Shown: piece after piece, positions 26,410 through 34,686 of the stretch
Layout: each line of letters opens with the position of its first letter
Position numbering within the stretch: the stretch's first letter is position 1
NCBI RefSeq assembly: GCF_019430945.1
Contig: NZ_JAHYCB010000003.1
Location: 186,001-250,000 of the forward strand
DNA from: Neorhizobium populisoli
Lineage (GTDB): Bacteria > Pseudomonadota > Alphaproteobacteria > Rhizobiales > Rhizobiaceae
DNA length: 64,000 bases
Reading direction: 5' to 3'
Made by a program: the position numbers and the translations under genes
Notes under the pieces: generated by a model
Seen by the model: the letters and a program-made list of their open reading frames with translations, nothing else
The model's database searches: none
What the model was told of the DNA's origin: nothing

Positions 26410-27345
26410 CTACTCGTGCGTGACCACTTCCTCAGGGACAACCCGCTTGTTCGAGACGGCGAGAGCCAGGCCAACCAGAATCACGATCACGCCTGCAATA
26501 AACAAGCCACCAAGCCGATCCCCGAACATGAGCGAGGCAGCGGTGATCCCGAAGACTGGCTGAAGATATTGGACGCTTGCAGCAACGCGGGCCGGAACGG
26601 CGCGGAGAATGTAGAGCCACAGCAGAAGGCCAGCGACAGTCACCATGACGCCAAGATAGATCGCCGTCCAAAGGGCTTGAACAGTGATCTGGTAGGGCGT
26701 GTCAGCCATCTCGACAGCCGCTAGAGGCAAGATCGCGATGAGGCCTGCCAGCGCGTTCCAAGCCGCAACTGGTAACGTGCCGTACTTCTCCGTCAGCTCA
26801 GCGCTCCAGATGTAGTAGAAGGCGATTGCGACCGCCGAAACCAGCATCCAGGCGACCCCTGTCACCGTTGTCTTCGATAGGTCATCGACGCCCGATCCGC
26901 TACCGATTGCCACCAAGGCGATGCCCCCGAAAGCCGCGACGAGGCCGACCCAATGTCTGCCTGCCACAGATTAGCCAAGGCGCACTGCGGCAAAAATCAC
27001 GATGAAGATTGGAATGGTCGCCGATACGATGGTGCCGACGGAGGCCGACGTTCCTTGCACCCCGTATGACTGGGCGACATTGCCGAGCGTGATGCCCATC
27101 ACCCCGAGAGCGACGATGCTCGGAACCGCCCGAAGCGGCACCCGAAGACGTCCCGTTGCCAGGATGAGCAATATGGGAACCGCGACGAGAAATCGCATGG
27201 CGGTGAACATTAACGGCGGGACCGTTTCCAGGCCGAGCTTGGTGATCGGGATCGAAAGCCCCCACATGACGGCGAGCAGGACCATCGCAGCAATGCTTCT
27301 CGTGGACGCAGACGTCTTGAAGTTGGTGGCGACGGTTTGGGTCAT
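26410..27345 (-). pseudogene. EamA/DMT-family transporter interrupted by a stop codon
   Basis: Ten-helix drug/metabolite exporter frame starting MTQTVATNFKTSASTRSI. The first EamA repeat (27345 to 26974) ends FAAVRLG, then TAA at 26971-26973. The same frame continues with SVAGRHWVGLVAAFGGIALV through a complete second EamA repeat to 26410. The stop stands where relatives usually have Glu (RLGE), so one base change in a GAA or GAG codon explains it. A GTG at 26965-26967 could restart translation and make a half-transporter. Divergent from a LysR regulator, its likely control gene. Confidence 0.75.
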
Positions 27346-27465
27346 ATAGCTGGTTCAATCGTTGGAAGAAGCGTGCAAATCTGTCATTCATATGCTCTGC
27401 TCGTTATCTGCTGACAAACGATTGTTCTTCACAGGATGCGTGATCTCTGTTCACGCGTAGGTGCT

Positions 27466-28356
27466 ATGCCCGACCAACTTCCCTTGCAAACCCTTCGCGC
27501 CTTCGAGGCGACTGCGCGGCGTCTATCCATGACAGGAGCGGCCGAAGAACTGCATCTGACGCATGGGGCTGTCAGCCGGCAGATCAAGACGCTGGAAGTG
27601 CATCTTGGGGTTCCGCTCTTTCGTCGGCTGACCCGAAAGATCGAATTGACCGAAGAAGGAAGCTCCTTGTTCGGCATTGTGACGAGGCTTCTGTCCGAAC
27701 TTGCCCGCGAGGCGGATTCCATCCGAAGCCGCAGCGATACAACGCGCCTCGTCGTCAGCTCCGGTGTCTCTTTTGCCAGCAAGTGGCTGACACCCCGTCT
27801 TCATAGGCTGATGGCGCGATACCCGGATCTTGATGTGCATCTGGAAGTCACGGACATCGCAGTGGACTTCACAAAGAGCCAGGTCGATGTTGCTCTTCGC
27901 TATGGAGCGGGCGTTTATCCTGCAGCGACGGCCGAGCGCATCATGAACGAGACGGTGTCGCCGGTATGTGCCCCATTTTATCTGACACAGGTCGGTGGGC
28001 TCACCGATCCGGCTGACCTCGATAAATGCCAGCTCATTCACGAGATCGGCATGACCGCGACCTGGGAGCGGTGGTTCACGTCGGTTGGACTATCCTATTC
28101 AAAGACACGCGGTCCAGGCTACAGCCACGGTAGCATGTCCATCGAAGCGGCTATTCGAGGCGAAGGCGTCGCGCTCGGGCGGAGCGTACTGGTGGCCGAA
28201 GACCTTGCCGAAGGGCGTCTCATTGCGCTGTTCCCAAAGTCCAAGCTGGATGTCGAATGGGGCTACGACCTCGTTTACCGAACCGGGAACGGTCAACACC
28301 CAAAGGTCACCGCATTCCGGAACTGGATCGCGGATGAGGTTCGGGCAGACACCTAG
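27466..28356 (+). CDS. LysR-family transcriptional regulator, GcvA-like
   Basis: 296 residues. Winged HTH at 5-65: LPLQTLRAFEATARRLSMTG, GAVSRQIKTLEVHLG and FRRLTRKIELTEEG. The effector-binding domain (about 90-295) has the GcvA-type pattern including DVALRYGAGVYPA and GEGVALGRSVLVAEDL. The ATG at 27466 is chosen over one 10 codons upstream because family members begin with PxLxxLRxF. It is transcribed away from the broken EamA gene; 120 bases lie between, where a T-N11-A operator would be expected. Confidence 0.9.
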   Translation: MPDQLPLQTLRAFEATARRLSMTGAAEELHLTHGAVSRQIKTLEVHLGVPLFRRLTRKIELTEEGSSLFGIVTRLLSELAREADSIRSRSDTTRLVVSSGVSFASKWLTPRLHRLMARYPDLDVHLEVTDIAVDFTKSQVDVALRYGAGVYPAATAERIMNETVSPVCAPFYLTQVGGLTDPADLDKCQLIHEIGMTATWERWFTSVGLSYSKTRGPGYSHGSMSIEAAIRGEGVALGRSVLVAEDLAEGRLIALFPKSKLDVEWGYDLVYRTGNGQHPKVTAFRNWIADEVRADT

Positions 28357-29040
28357 AAGGCTTAACACATGACCGCAATTGACGTAAAGCTGCCCAAGGT
28401 TGGTGGCGGATTTTGCTCATTTGGAAAAAATCGCCTCCAAATTTCCCCACCCATCAAACCCATGCCTACAATCCCCCTGCTTCCGTCGCCGGAGTGTTTC
28501 GCGAGACGTTCGCGGGCAGGCGGAGGCCGGCGCTTTCATCGGAACCGTAACGTGCGGGAAAGGTGGAAGAGGTGAAAGCCATGGAGCGCATGTCTGAAAG
28601 GATGTGTGTTCCTATCAAGCGTCCCCCTGGCCGCCGGGTTGGGTTCGGTTTGAGCCGTGCAAGCGCTAAGGGAACCTTGCGTGCAGAGAAGGCGAGGCAA
28701 TCACCTGTAGGGGCCGGAAGTCCCGAAAAGACGCCGAAGGCCACGCGAATGCGGAGCCACCATACCTAAACTAAACTGAGGTTCCGCATTCGTGTGGGCT
28801 CTCCGATATTTGAAAAGCCATCTGCACCAAGGCATGAATCCGTCTTTTTTCTTGGCCGCCCTGCTCTTGCCGGAATTGCTCTTCCCTATTCAAATGGTTG
28901 CATCGAATCGCCTGGTGTCCTGCCGGGTACTCAAAGCCTCGTCTTAGCTGGCCGCGTTGCGGTGTGGCACAGTTCCTGTTTCGGGGCTGCGGATGAGGAA
29001 CCCATATCGAGTGAGGTGCAGAAGGAAGGGGATTTAGTCG
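28357..29040. other. 684-base region without a convincing gene
   Basis: Between the LysR and antiporter genes. It holds a possible group II intron fragment (about 28604-28757) and an imperfect 15-bp hairpin (28741-28755 with 28783-28797, one G-U pair). A 37-codon frame at 28834-28947 with a hydrophobic stretch NPSFFLAALLLPELLF has no ribosome-binding site. A 68-codon frame from 28369 has poor codon use. I see no intact insertion sequence; base composition is less GC-rich than in neighbouring genes. It looks like a site of past insertions. Confidence 0.45.
28604..28757 (+). mobile_element. Possible 5' fragment of a group II intron
   Basis: Starts with GTGTG, the group II 5' boundary, and continues with segments that look like domain I of rhizobial class D introns: GGTTTGAGCCGTGCAAGCGC, TTGCGTGCAGAGAAGGC, CACCTGTAGGGG and GGAAGTCCCGAAAAGACGCC. 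No domain V, maturase or reverse transcriptase follows, so it would be a dead remnant. The call rests on remembered resemblance and needs a covariance-model check. Confidence 0.4.
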
Positions 29041-30885
29041 GTGGAGGCGTTCTATATCATCCTGCTGGTCGGCACGGTGCTGGTGCTGGTCGCCGCCCTG
29101 TCGAGCCTGCTCGCTTTCCGCTTCGGCGCCCCCCTCCTTCTCGTCTTCCTGTCGATCGGCCTGCTCGCCGGTGTTGACGGCCTCGGCATCGCGTTTGAAA
29201 ACTATTCCTTCACCTTCATGCTGGGTTCGGTGGCGCTGGCCATCGTGCTGTTCGATTCCGGCTTCATGACGCCGATGCATTCGTTCCGCATCGCCGCGGC
29301 CCCGTCGATCGCGCTGGCATCCGTCGGCGTCCTTTTGACCACCGGCCTGTTTGCACTTGCCGCCTCGCTGTTCCTGAAATTCTCGCTGCTGGAAGGGCTG
29401 CTGCTCGGCTCGATCGTCGCCTCGACGGATGCGGCGGCGGTGTTTTTCCTGTTGCGCATCGGCGGCATCAACATTCGTGACAAGGTGCGCTCGACGCTGG
29501 AGGTCGAATCCGGCACCAACGATCCGATGGCGATCTTCCTCACCGTCGCGCTGGCGGAACTGCTGGCCACCGGCCAGGGATTTTCCGGCCTCGACGTGCA
29601 TTTCCTCGTACTTTTCCTGGAGGAAATGGGGCTTGGCGTCCTTTGCGGCCTGGGCGGCGGCTTCATGATCGTCTGGGTGCTGAACCGCTTCACCTCCGAC
29701 CGCGGCCTGGCGCCGATCTTCGTGCTGACCCTGGCGCTTCTCGTCTTCGCCTTTACCGGCGCGATCGGTGGCAGCGGCTTTTTGGCGGTCTATGTCGCCG
29801 GCATGGTGTCCGGCAATCGCAAGATGTTTGCCAAGCAGCAGATCGTCCGTTTCAACGAGGGGCTGACCTGGCTGGCGCAGATCATCATGTTCCTGGTGCT
29901 CGGCCTGCTCGCCACCCCTTCGCAGTTCCCGAGCCTCCTGCTGCCCGCCGTCGGGCTTGCACTTTTCCTGATCTTCGTCGCCCGCCCGGTCGCGGTGTGG
30001 CTGAGCCTCTTGCCCTTCGATTTCACCCAGCAGGAAACCGGCTTCCTCGCCTGGGTCGGCCTGCGCGGCGCCGTCTCCATCCTGCTTGCCATCATGCCGA
30101 TCCTCTCCGGCGTCGAAAACGGCTCGGTCTATTTCAATACGACCTTCATCATCGTGCTGGTCTCACTGCTCGTTCAGGGCTGGACCATCAAGCCGGTCGC
30201 CGACTGGCTTGGCCTGATCATTCCGCCGCGCATGGGTGCCGTGGACAAGGTGGAACTTGACCTGCCCGGCACCGCTCATCACGAGCTGATCTCCTACCGC
30301 GTCATGAAGGACAGCCCGATCCTGAAGGGTGAGCGCATTCCGCGCTGGGCGATGCCCTCGCTCGTCATCCGCGACGGCCGCAGCATGCGCTACCAATATG
30401 CCGGACGGCTGAAGGAAAACGACCAGATCTACCTGTTCATCTCGCCCGCCTATTCGAAACTGCTCGACCGCATTTTCGCAAGCCAGGTGCCGGTTGACGA
30501 AGACGACGCGGAGTTTTTCGGCGCCTTCGCAATTTCGCCGAACCGTCCGGCCAAGGAGCTCGATGCAGCCTATGGCCCCGGCCTGCTCTCCGCCAACGAG
30601 CAGAATATGACGGTCGGTGACCTGATCACCTCACGCCTTGGCGGCCGGGTCGAATATGCCGATCGCATGCGTTTCGGCTCGATCATCCTGATCGTCCGCG
30701 AACTGGACGACCAGGAGGAGCATATCCGCTCGATCGGCATTTCGCTGGAACCGGTCGAACCCACAACCAACCTGCCGATCTTCATCAACATGCGGGAAAT
30801 CGCCCATCGTATCCGCGACCTGATCCGCAAATACCGCGGCAAGACGGTGCCGGATCGGCGCGCAACGCCGCCACCCGCAGCTTAG
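29041..30885 (+). CDS. K+/H+ antiporter, CPA1 family (NhaP2/CvrA-like)
   Basis: 614 residues from a GTG with AGGGG upstream. About 12 membrane helices fill residues 1-400, with the exchanger core ASTDAAAVFFLLR (about 130) and VESGTNDPMAIFLT (about 157), whose acids carry the ion. The cytoplasmic tail holds a TrkA_C-like domain (about 415-480: ELISYRVMKDSPILKGERIP) and a CorC/HlyC-like end. It exports K+ or other cations for pH and osmotic balance. It sits 93 bases before pgk on the same strand. Confidence 0.9.
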   Translation: MEAFYIILLVGTVLVLVAALSSLLAFRFGAPLLLVFLSIGLLAGVDGLGIAFENYSFTFMLGSVALAIVLFDSGFMTPMHSFRIAAAPSIALASVGVLLTTGLFALAASLFLKFSLLEGLLLGSIVASTDAAAVFFLLRIGGINIRDKVRSTLEVESGTNDPMAIFLTVALAELLATGQGFSGLDVHFLVLFLEEMGLGVLCGLGGGFMIVWVLNRFTSDRGLAPIFVLTLALLVFAFTGAIGGSGFLAVYVAGMVSGNRKMFAKQQIVRFNEGLTWLAQIIMFLVLGLLATPSQFPSLLLPAVGLALFLIFVARPVAVWLSLLPFDFTQQETGFLAWVGLRGAVSILLAIMPILSGVENGSVYFNTTFIIVLVSLLVQGWTIKPVADWLGLIIPPRMGAVDKVELDLPGTAHHELISYRVMKDSPILKGERIPRWAMPSLVIRDGRSMRYQYAGRLKENDQIYLFISPAYSKLLDRIFASQVPVDEDDAEFFGAFAISPNRPAKELDAAYGPGLLSANEQNMTVGDLITSRLGGRVEYADRMRFGSIILIVRELDDQEEHIRSIGISLEPVEPTTNLPIFINMREIAHRIRDLIRKYRGKTVPDRRATPPPAA

Positions 30886-30978
30886 GACCAAGAATTTTTG
30901 CAGCCCGATATCCGCTTGCGTCAGGAGGCTGGCATAGTATGGTCCGCGCGAATTTCTATATAAGAGGATGATCAGGAT

Positions 30979-32181
30979 ATGCCGGCCTTCAAGACACTCG
31001 ACGATCTCACCGACATCGCAGGCAAGCGCGTACTCGTCCGCGTCGATCTCAACGTCCCTGTTGCGGATGGCAAGGTAACGGACAAGACCCGCATCGAACG
31101 CGTCGCGCCGACCATTCTCGAATTGTCGAAGAAGGGCGCCAAGGTCATCCTGCTTGCCCATTTCGGCCGCCCGAAGGATGGCCCGTCCGCGGACCTGTCG
31201 CTGTCGCAAATCCTCTCGGCCGTCAACGAAGTGCTCGGCCAGAAAATCCTATTCGCCACCGATTGCATCGGCCCGGATGCCGAACAGGCCGTCTCGGCCA
31301 TGAAGAACGGCGAAATCCTGCTTCTGGAAAACACCCGTTTCCACAAGGCTGAAGAAAAGAACGACGCGGCCTTCACCGAAGCGCTCGCCAGGAACGGCGA
31401 TCTTTTCGTCAACGACGCCTTCTCCGCCGCCCACCGCGCCCATTCCTCCACGGAAGGCCTTGCCCACCACCTGCCGGCCTATGCCGGCCGCACCATGCAG
31501 GAAGAGCTGGAAGCCCTGGAAAAGGGCCTCGGCAATCCGAGCCGCCCGGTCGTCGCCATCGTCGGCGGCGCCAAGGTATCCTCGAAGATCGACCTCTTGC
31601 AGAACCTTGTGAAGAAGGTCGACGCTCTCGTCATCGGCGGCGGCATGGCGAACACCTTCATTGCCGCACAGGGCATCGATGTCGGCAAGTCGCTTTGTGA
31701 GCACGATCTGGCCGAGACCGCCAAGGCGATCATGACTGAGGCAAAGGCTTCCAACTGCACCATCGTGCTGCCGGTCGACGGCGTCATCGCCCGCGAGTTC
31801 AAGGCGGGTGCCGCCAATGAAGTCGTTGCCATCGACGCGATCCCCGCCGACGCCATGGTCCTCGACGTCGGTCCGAAGTCGATCGAAGCCGTCAACGAAT
31901 GGATTTCCAAGGCTTCCACGCTCGTCTGGAACGGCCCGCTCGGCGCTTTCGAAATCAGCCCGTTCGACGCCGCAACCGTCGCGGCCGCCAAGCACGCAGC
32001 GGCCGAGACCAAGGCCGGCAAGCTCACCTCCGTCGCGGGCGGCGGCGATACGGTAGCCGCGCTGAACCACGCCGGCGTGGCCGACGACTTTTCCTACGTC
32101 TCGACGGCCGGCGGCGCCTTCCTCGAATGGATGGAAGGCAAGGAACTGCCGGGCGTTTCGGTGCTTTCGAAGACGGCCTGA
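30979..32181 (+). CDS. pgk: Phosphoglycerate kinase
   Basis: 400 residues, full length. RVDLNVP (about residue 22), the substrate loop [19 protein letters not shown] (about 56-74), [15 protein letters not shown] (about 148), [16 protein letters not shown] (about 190) and [11 protein letters not shown] (about 352) are all as expected. It transfers phosphate from 1,3-bisphosphoglycerate to ADP. Usually follows gap directly in relatives; here it follows an antiporter. An 11-bp stem-loop (32189-32224) lies just after its stop. Confidence 0.97.
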   Translation: MPAFKTLDDLTDIAGKRVLVRVDLNVPVADGKVTDKTRIERVAPTILELSKKGAKVILLAHFGRPKDGPSADLSLSQILSAVNEVLGQKILFATDCIGPDAEQAVSAMKNGEILLLENTRFHKAEEKNDAAFTEALARNGDLFVNDAFSAAHRAHSSTEGLAHHLPAYAGRTMQEELEALEKGLGNPSRPVVAIVGGAKVSSKIDLLQNLVKKVDALVIGGGMANTFIAAQGIDVGKSLCEHDLAETAKAIMTEAKASNCTIVLPVDGVIAREFKAGAANEVVAIDAIPADAMVLDVGPKSIEAVNEWISKASTLVWNGPLGAFEISPFDAATVAAAKHAAAETKAGKLTSVAGGGDTVAALNHAGVADDFSYVSTAGGAFLEWMEGKELPGVSVLSKTA

Positions 32182-32188
32182 CTTCATC

Positions 32189-32224
32189 TTGTCGATGCGT
32201 CGTCTGCTATCGGCGCATCGACAA
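32189..32224. terminator. Stem-loop after pgk
   Basis: TTGTCGATGCG (32189-32199) and CGCATCGACAA (32214-32224) are perfect 11-base inverted repeats with a 14-base loop. No T-run follows, so it may slow transcription or protect the 3' end instead of terminating outright. Confidence 0.45.
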
Positions 32225-32241
32225 TACGCATTCGATACGCT

Positions 32242-32264
32242 AAGGTAGCGATAGGTATTACCTT
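32242..32264. promoter_or_regulatory. Operator-like repeats upstream of the RHH/ParE module
   Basis: AAGGTA at 32242-32247 is inverted against TACCTT at 32259-32264. Inside lies AGGTA-T-TACCT (32253-32263), a short palindrome. The unit GGTATTACC (32254-32262) also forms the arms of the operator at 1269-1291. It is 18 bases before the antitoxin start, the place for autoregulation. Confidence 0.55.
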
Positions 32265-32282
32265 CGACTAAAGGCCGGCACG

Positions 32283-32561
32283 ATGGCGACGCCAACCTCC
32301 ATCAAGCTCGATGACGATCTGAAAGAACGCGTCCAGCAGCTTGCGCAAGCGCGCCGCCGGAGTTCACACTGGGTCATGCGGGAAGCAATTGCCGAATATG
32401 TCGAGCGGGAAGAAAAGCGCGAAGCGTTTCGTCAGCAGGCGCGAGATGCCTGGGATGAATACCAGCGCAGCGGCATGCATCTGACGCTCGACGAAGTCGA
32501 TGCCTGGCTAGCCAAGCTCGAAGCGGGCGAAGATGCGGATATGCCCGCATGCCACGGCTAA
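32283..32561 (+). CDS. Ribbon-helix-helix (CopG-type) antitoxin
   Basis: 92 residues. TPTSIKLDDDLKERVQQLAQ and WVMREAIAEYVEREEKREAF form a standard RHH DNA-binding domain in the first 45 residues. The C-terminal half is acidic and helical, suited to wrapping a ParE-type toxin. It overlaps the toxin frame by 13 bases. A set of AGGTA/TACCT repeats lies just upstream. Confidence 0.88.
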   Translation: MATPTSIKLDDDLKERVQQLAQARRRSSHWVMREAIAEYVEREEKREAFRQQARDAWDEYQRSGMHLTLDEVDAWLAKLEAGEDADMPACHG

Positions 32562-32839
32562 TCTGGACACCTGCCGCCCTCCGGGACGTCCAGCGCCTTT
32601 ACCGATTTCTGTCCCCTAAAAATCCCGATTCTGCAAAGCGCGCTATCCACGCCATCCGCACCGGCGTTAAGATCCTTGCCGAGCAGCCGCATATCGGCCG
32701 GCACGCAGAAAACATGGAGGAGGGATACAGAGAATGGCTCGTCAAATTCGGGGATAGCGGTTACATTGTTCTCTACCGGGTTGATGCAGAGACAATTAGC
32801 CTGCTGGCCATCCGCCACCAGAAAGAAGCGGGCTATTGA
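32549..32839 (+). CDS. RelE/ParE-family toxin
   Basis: 96 residues: LIWTPAALRDVQRLYRFLSP, then ILAEQPHIGRHAENMEEGYR, EWLVKFGDSGYIVLYRVDAE and ISLLAIRHQKEAGY. The final IRHQKE with Arg, His and an aromatic is the family signature. ParE members poison gyrase, while RelE members cleave mRNA on the ribosome; sequence alone does not decide, but the RHH partner favours ParE. Inserted between pgk and fbaB. Confidence 0.88.
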   Translation: MPRLIWTPAALRDVQRLYRFLSPKNPDSAKRAIHAIRTGVKILAEQPHIGRHAENMEEGYREWLVKFGDSGYIVLYRVDAETISLLAIRHQKEAGY

Positions 32840-32872
32840 TCGGTTATGTCGGTCGCCTGTCAGTCATACGCC

Positions 32873-32971
32873 TGCAACGAAATATGTTGCATATAGAGCG
32901 GCGCACTTCGTTATTCACTGATTTTAAAATATTTAGATATTTTAAACGATTGAAATGAATTCAATCGTTTC
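32873..32971. promoter_or_regulatory. AT-rich fbaB upstream region with stacked inverted repeats
   Basis: Three inverted repeats lie in a 100-base AT-rich stretch upstream of fbaB: TGCAAC-N7-GTTGCA (32873-32891), AAAATAT-TTAG-ATATTTT (near 32927-32944) and AAACGATTGAA-ATGAA-TTCAATCGTTT (32945-32971, arms perfect over 11 bases). The last is a strong candidate operator for a dimeric regulator. The whole lies 107 bases or more before the start codon. Confidence 0.5.
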
Positions 32972-33078
32972 AGTAGCTTAGGGGTGCATTTCACTTTAAA
33001 ACGACTTCTGTTATCCGCGGATGGCAGCTTTGGGATGTGTGCGCGTTTCGCGCCAACTTTAGGGAACAGGAGTGTAGA

Positions 33079-33975
33079 ATGGTGGACGCGAAGATGTTGA
33101 ACAAGATGAGTTCCGCGCCCGGATTTATCGCGGCGCTGGACCAGAGCGGTGGTTCAACACCTGGAGCGTTGCGCCTCTATGGCGTGTCCGAGTCCGACTA
33201 CAGCGGCGACGAGGAAATGTTCCGCCTGATCCACGCCATGCGCGTCCGCATCATGAGCGCACCGGCTTTCACGGGCGACAAGGTCATCGGCGCGATCCTG
33301 TTCGAACGCACCATGGATGGCGACGTCGATGGCGAGGCCGTTCCGTCCTTCCTCTGGGAAAAGCGTGGCGTCGTGCCCTTCCTCAAGGTCGACAAGGGCC
33401 TGAATGCCGAGGAAAACGGCGCTCAGACGCTGAAGCCGATGCCCGATCTCGATGCACTGCTGATCCGCGGCCGCGAAAAGGGAATTTTCGGCACCAAGAT
33501 GCGCTCGGTGATCGCCCATGCCGACAAGACCGGTATCGCAGCCGTCGTCAAGCAGCAGTTCGAAGTTGCGCGCCAGATCATCGCTCAGGGCCTGATGCCG
33601 ATCATCGAGCCGGAAGTTCTGATCAAGAGCCCGACCAAGGCGGAGGCCGAAACCATTCTTCGCGATGAAATCGCGGCAGAACTCGACAAGCTTCCCGCCG
33701 GCGAAACCGTCATGCTCAAGCTGACGATCCCGACGGTTGCCGATCTTTACGCGCCGCTGGTCGCCCACAAGTCGGTCATCCGCGTGGTTGCCCTTTCCGG
33801 CGGCTACAGCACTGTCGACGCCTGCGAAAAGCTTAGCCATAACCACGGGATGATCGCGAGCTTCTCGCGCGCCCTGGCGGAAAACCTGCAGGTCTCCATG
33901 AGCGATGCGGACTTCGACGCGAGCTTGGCCAAGACGATCGATCAGATCTACGCTGCCAGCGTCAACAAGTCCTGA
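33079..33975 (+). CDS. fbaB: Class I fructose-bisphosphate aldolase
   Basis: 298 residues, matching the compact bacterial class I aldolases. APGFIAALDQSGGSTPGAL (about 12-30), VVPFLKVDKGL (about 106), LMPIIEPEVLI (about 174, loop with Glu) and VALSGGYSTVDACEKL are characteristic; the Schiff-base lysine lies in the C-terminal half. It cleaves fructose-1,6-bisphosphate without metal. The start has GGAG upstream; an earlier ATG would add 14 unrelated residues. Its long AT-rich upstream region suggests regulation separate from pgk. Confidence 0.93.
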   Translation: MVDAKMLNKMSSAPGFIAALDQSGGSTPGALRLYGVSESDYSGDEEMFRLIHAMRVRIMSAPAFTGDKVIGAILFERTMDGDVDGEAVPSFLWEKRGVVPFLKVDKGLNAEENGAQTLKPMPDLDALLIRGREKGIFGTKMRSVIAHADKTGIAAVVKQQFEVARQIIAQGLMPIIEPEVLIKSPTKAEAETILRDEIAAELDKLPAGETVMLKLTIPTVADLYAPLVAHKSVIRVVALSGGYSTVDACEKLSHNHGMIASFSRALAENLQVSMSDADFDASLAKTIDQIYAASVNKS

Positions 33976-33982
33976 TATTCCG

Positions 33983-34008
33983 AAAAGGCGCGCAAACCGT
34001 CGCCTTTT
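33983..34008 (+). terminator. First stem-loop after fbaB
   Basis: AAAAGGCG and CGCCTTTT with a 10-base loop, 8 bases after the fbaB stop, ending in TTTTC. Confidence 0.6.
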
Positions 34009-34020
34009 CAGAGGAGGAAG

Positions 34021-34055
34021 AAGGCCGCTCCACCGGAGCGGCCTTTTCGTTTTTC
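34021..34055 (+). terminator. Second, stronger terminator after fbaB
   Basis: AAGGCCGCTCC (34021-34031) and GGAGCGGCCTT (34035-34045) form an 11-bp stem with a 3-base loop, followed by TTCGTTTTT. Tandem terminators close the sugar-phosphate gene group. Confidence 0.85.
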
Positions 34056-34135
34056 CACGGTCCTTCGCGCGGCTGTAACATCGGCGTGAACCGAACCAAC
34101 CGGTCTCGCGTTCATTCGGCGATGGAGGTGGAGCG

Positions 34136-34582
34136 ATGACGGATTTGGAAGCCAGGGTTCGGCAGCTCTTCGATGACTATGGCCGTCTCAGCAACGATGC
34201 CCTGAAGGATGAGACATCAGTGCATGCCACGCTCGTGGCCTCGTTCTTCGCATCCTATTTCGTCGGCTCGACGCCCAAGGCTGTGTTCGGTGGAGCCAAT
34301 GACGCGACTTTTCGCGAAGTCATCCCGCAAGGTTTTGCCCGCTACCGGCAATGCGGCGGCAAGCGGATGGACATTACCGGCATCAAGATCACCGTCCTCA
34401 ACGACCTCCACGCACTGGCCGAAATCGGCTGGGACTTTGCCTATGTCAACAAGGCCGGCAAAGGCGGCAACGTGCGTTTCACCAACTTCTACTTCGTCAC
34501 CATCGCCGACGGCGAACCGCGGATTTTTGCCTATATCACCGGCGACGAGGACAAGGCGATGCAGGAGCACGGTCTGGCCTGA
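34136..34582 (+). CDS. NTF2-like/SnoaL-like hypothetical protein
   Basis: 148 residues. An N-terminal helix pair (LEARVRQLFDDYGRLSNDAL) is followed by a strand-rich half: MDITGIKITVLNDLHALAEI, GWDFAYVNKAGKGGNVRFTN and FYFVTIADGEPRIFAYITGD. This is the cone-shaped alpha+beta fold of the NTF2 superfamily, which holds both enzymes and ligand binders. A weaker EcfG-like match (TGAAC-N17-CGTT) lies upstream. Function not deducible. Confidence 0.65.
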   Translation: MTDLEARVRQLFDDYGRLSNDALKDETSVHATLVASFFASYFVGSTPKAVFGGANDATFREVIPQGFARYRQCGGKRMDITGIKITVLNDLHALAEIGWDFAYVNKAGKGGNVRFTNFYFVTIADGEPRIFAYITGDEDKAMQEHGLA

Positions 34583-34686
34583 ACCGGCACTTTCGTTTTG
34601 CTGATGGAGACGATCAAAAACATTCGCTGGTCGCGAAAGCCGCGAAACGTTTAAATCCCGCCATCCACCGTCCTTAGAGTTGTCCC

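Noticed and set aside
28369..28575. 68-codon frame after the LysR gene
   Set aside because: Reasonable first codons but poor codon use later, no family and no conserved context; kept only as part of the intergenic note.
28771..29601. Minus-strand frame suggesting a transposase C-terminus
   Set aside because: Most of it is a shadow of the antiporter gene; the remaining 90 residues match no insertion-sequence motif I can name.
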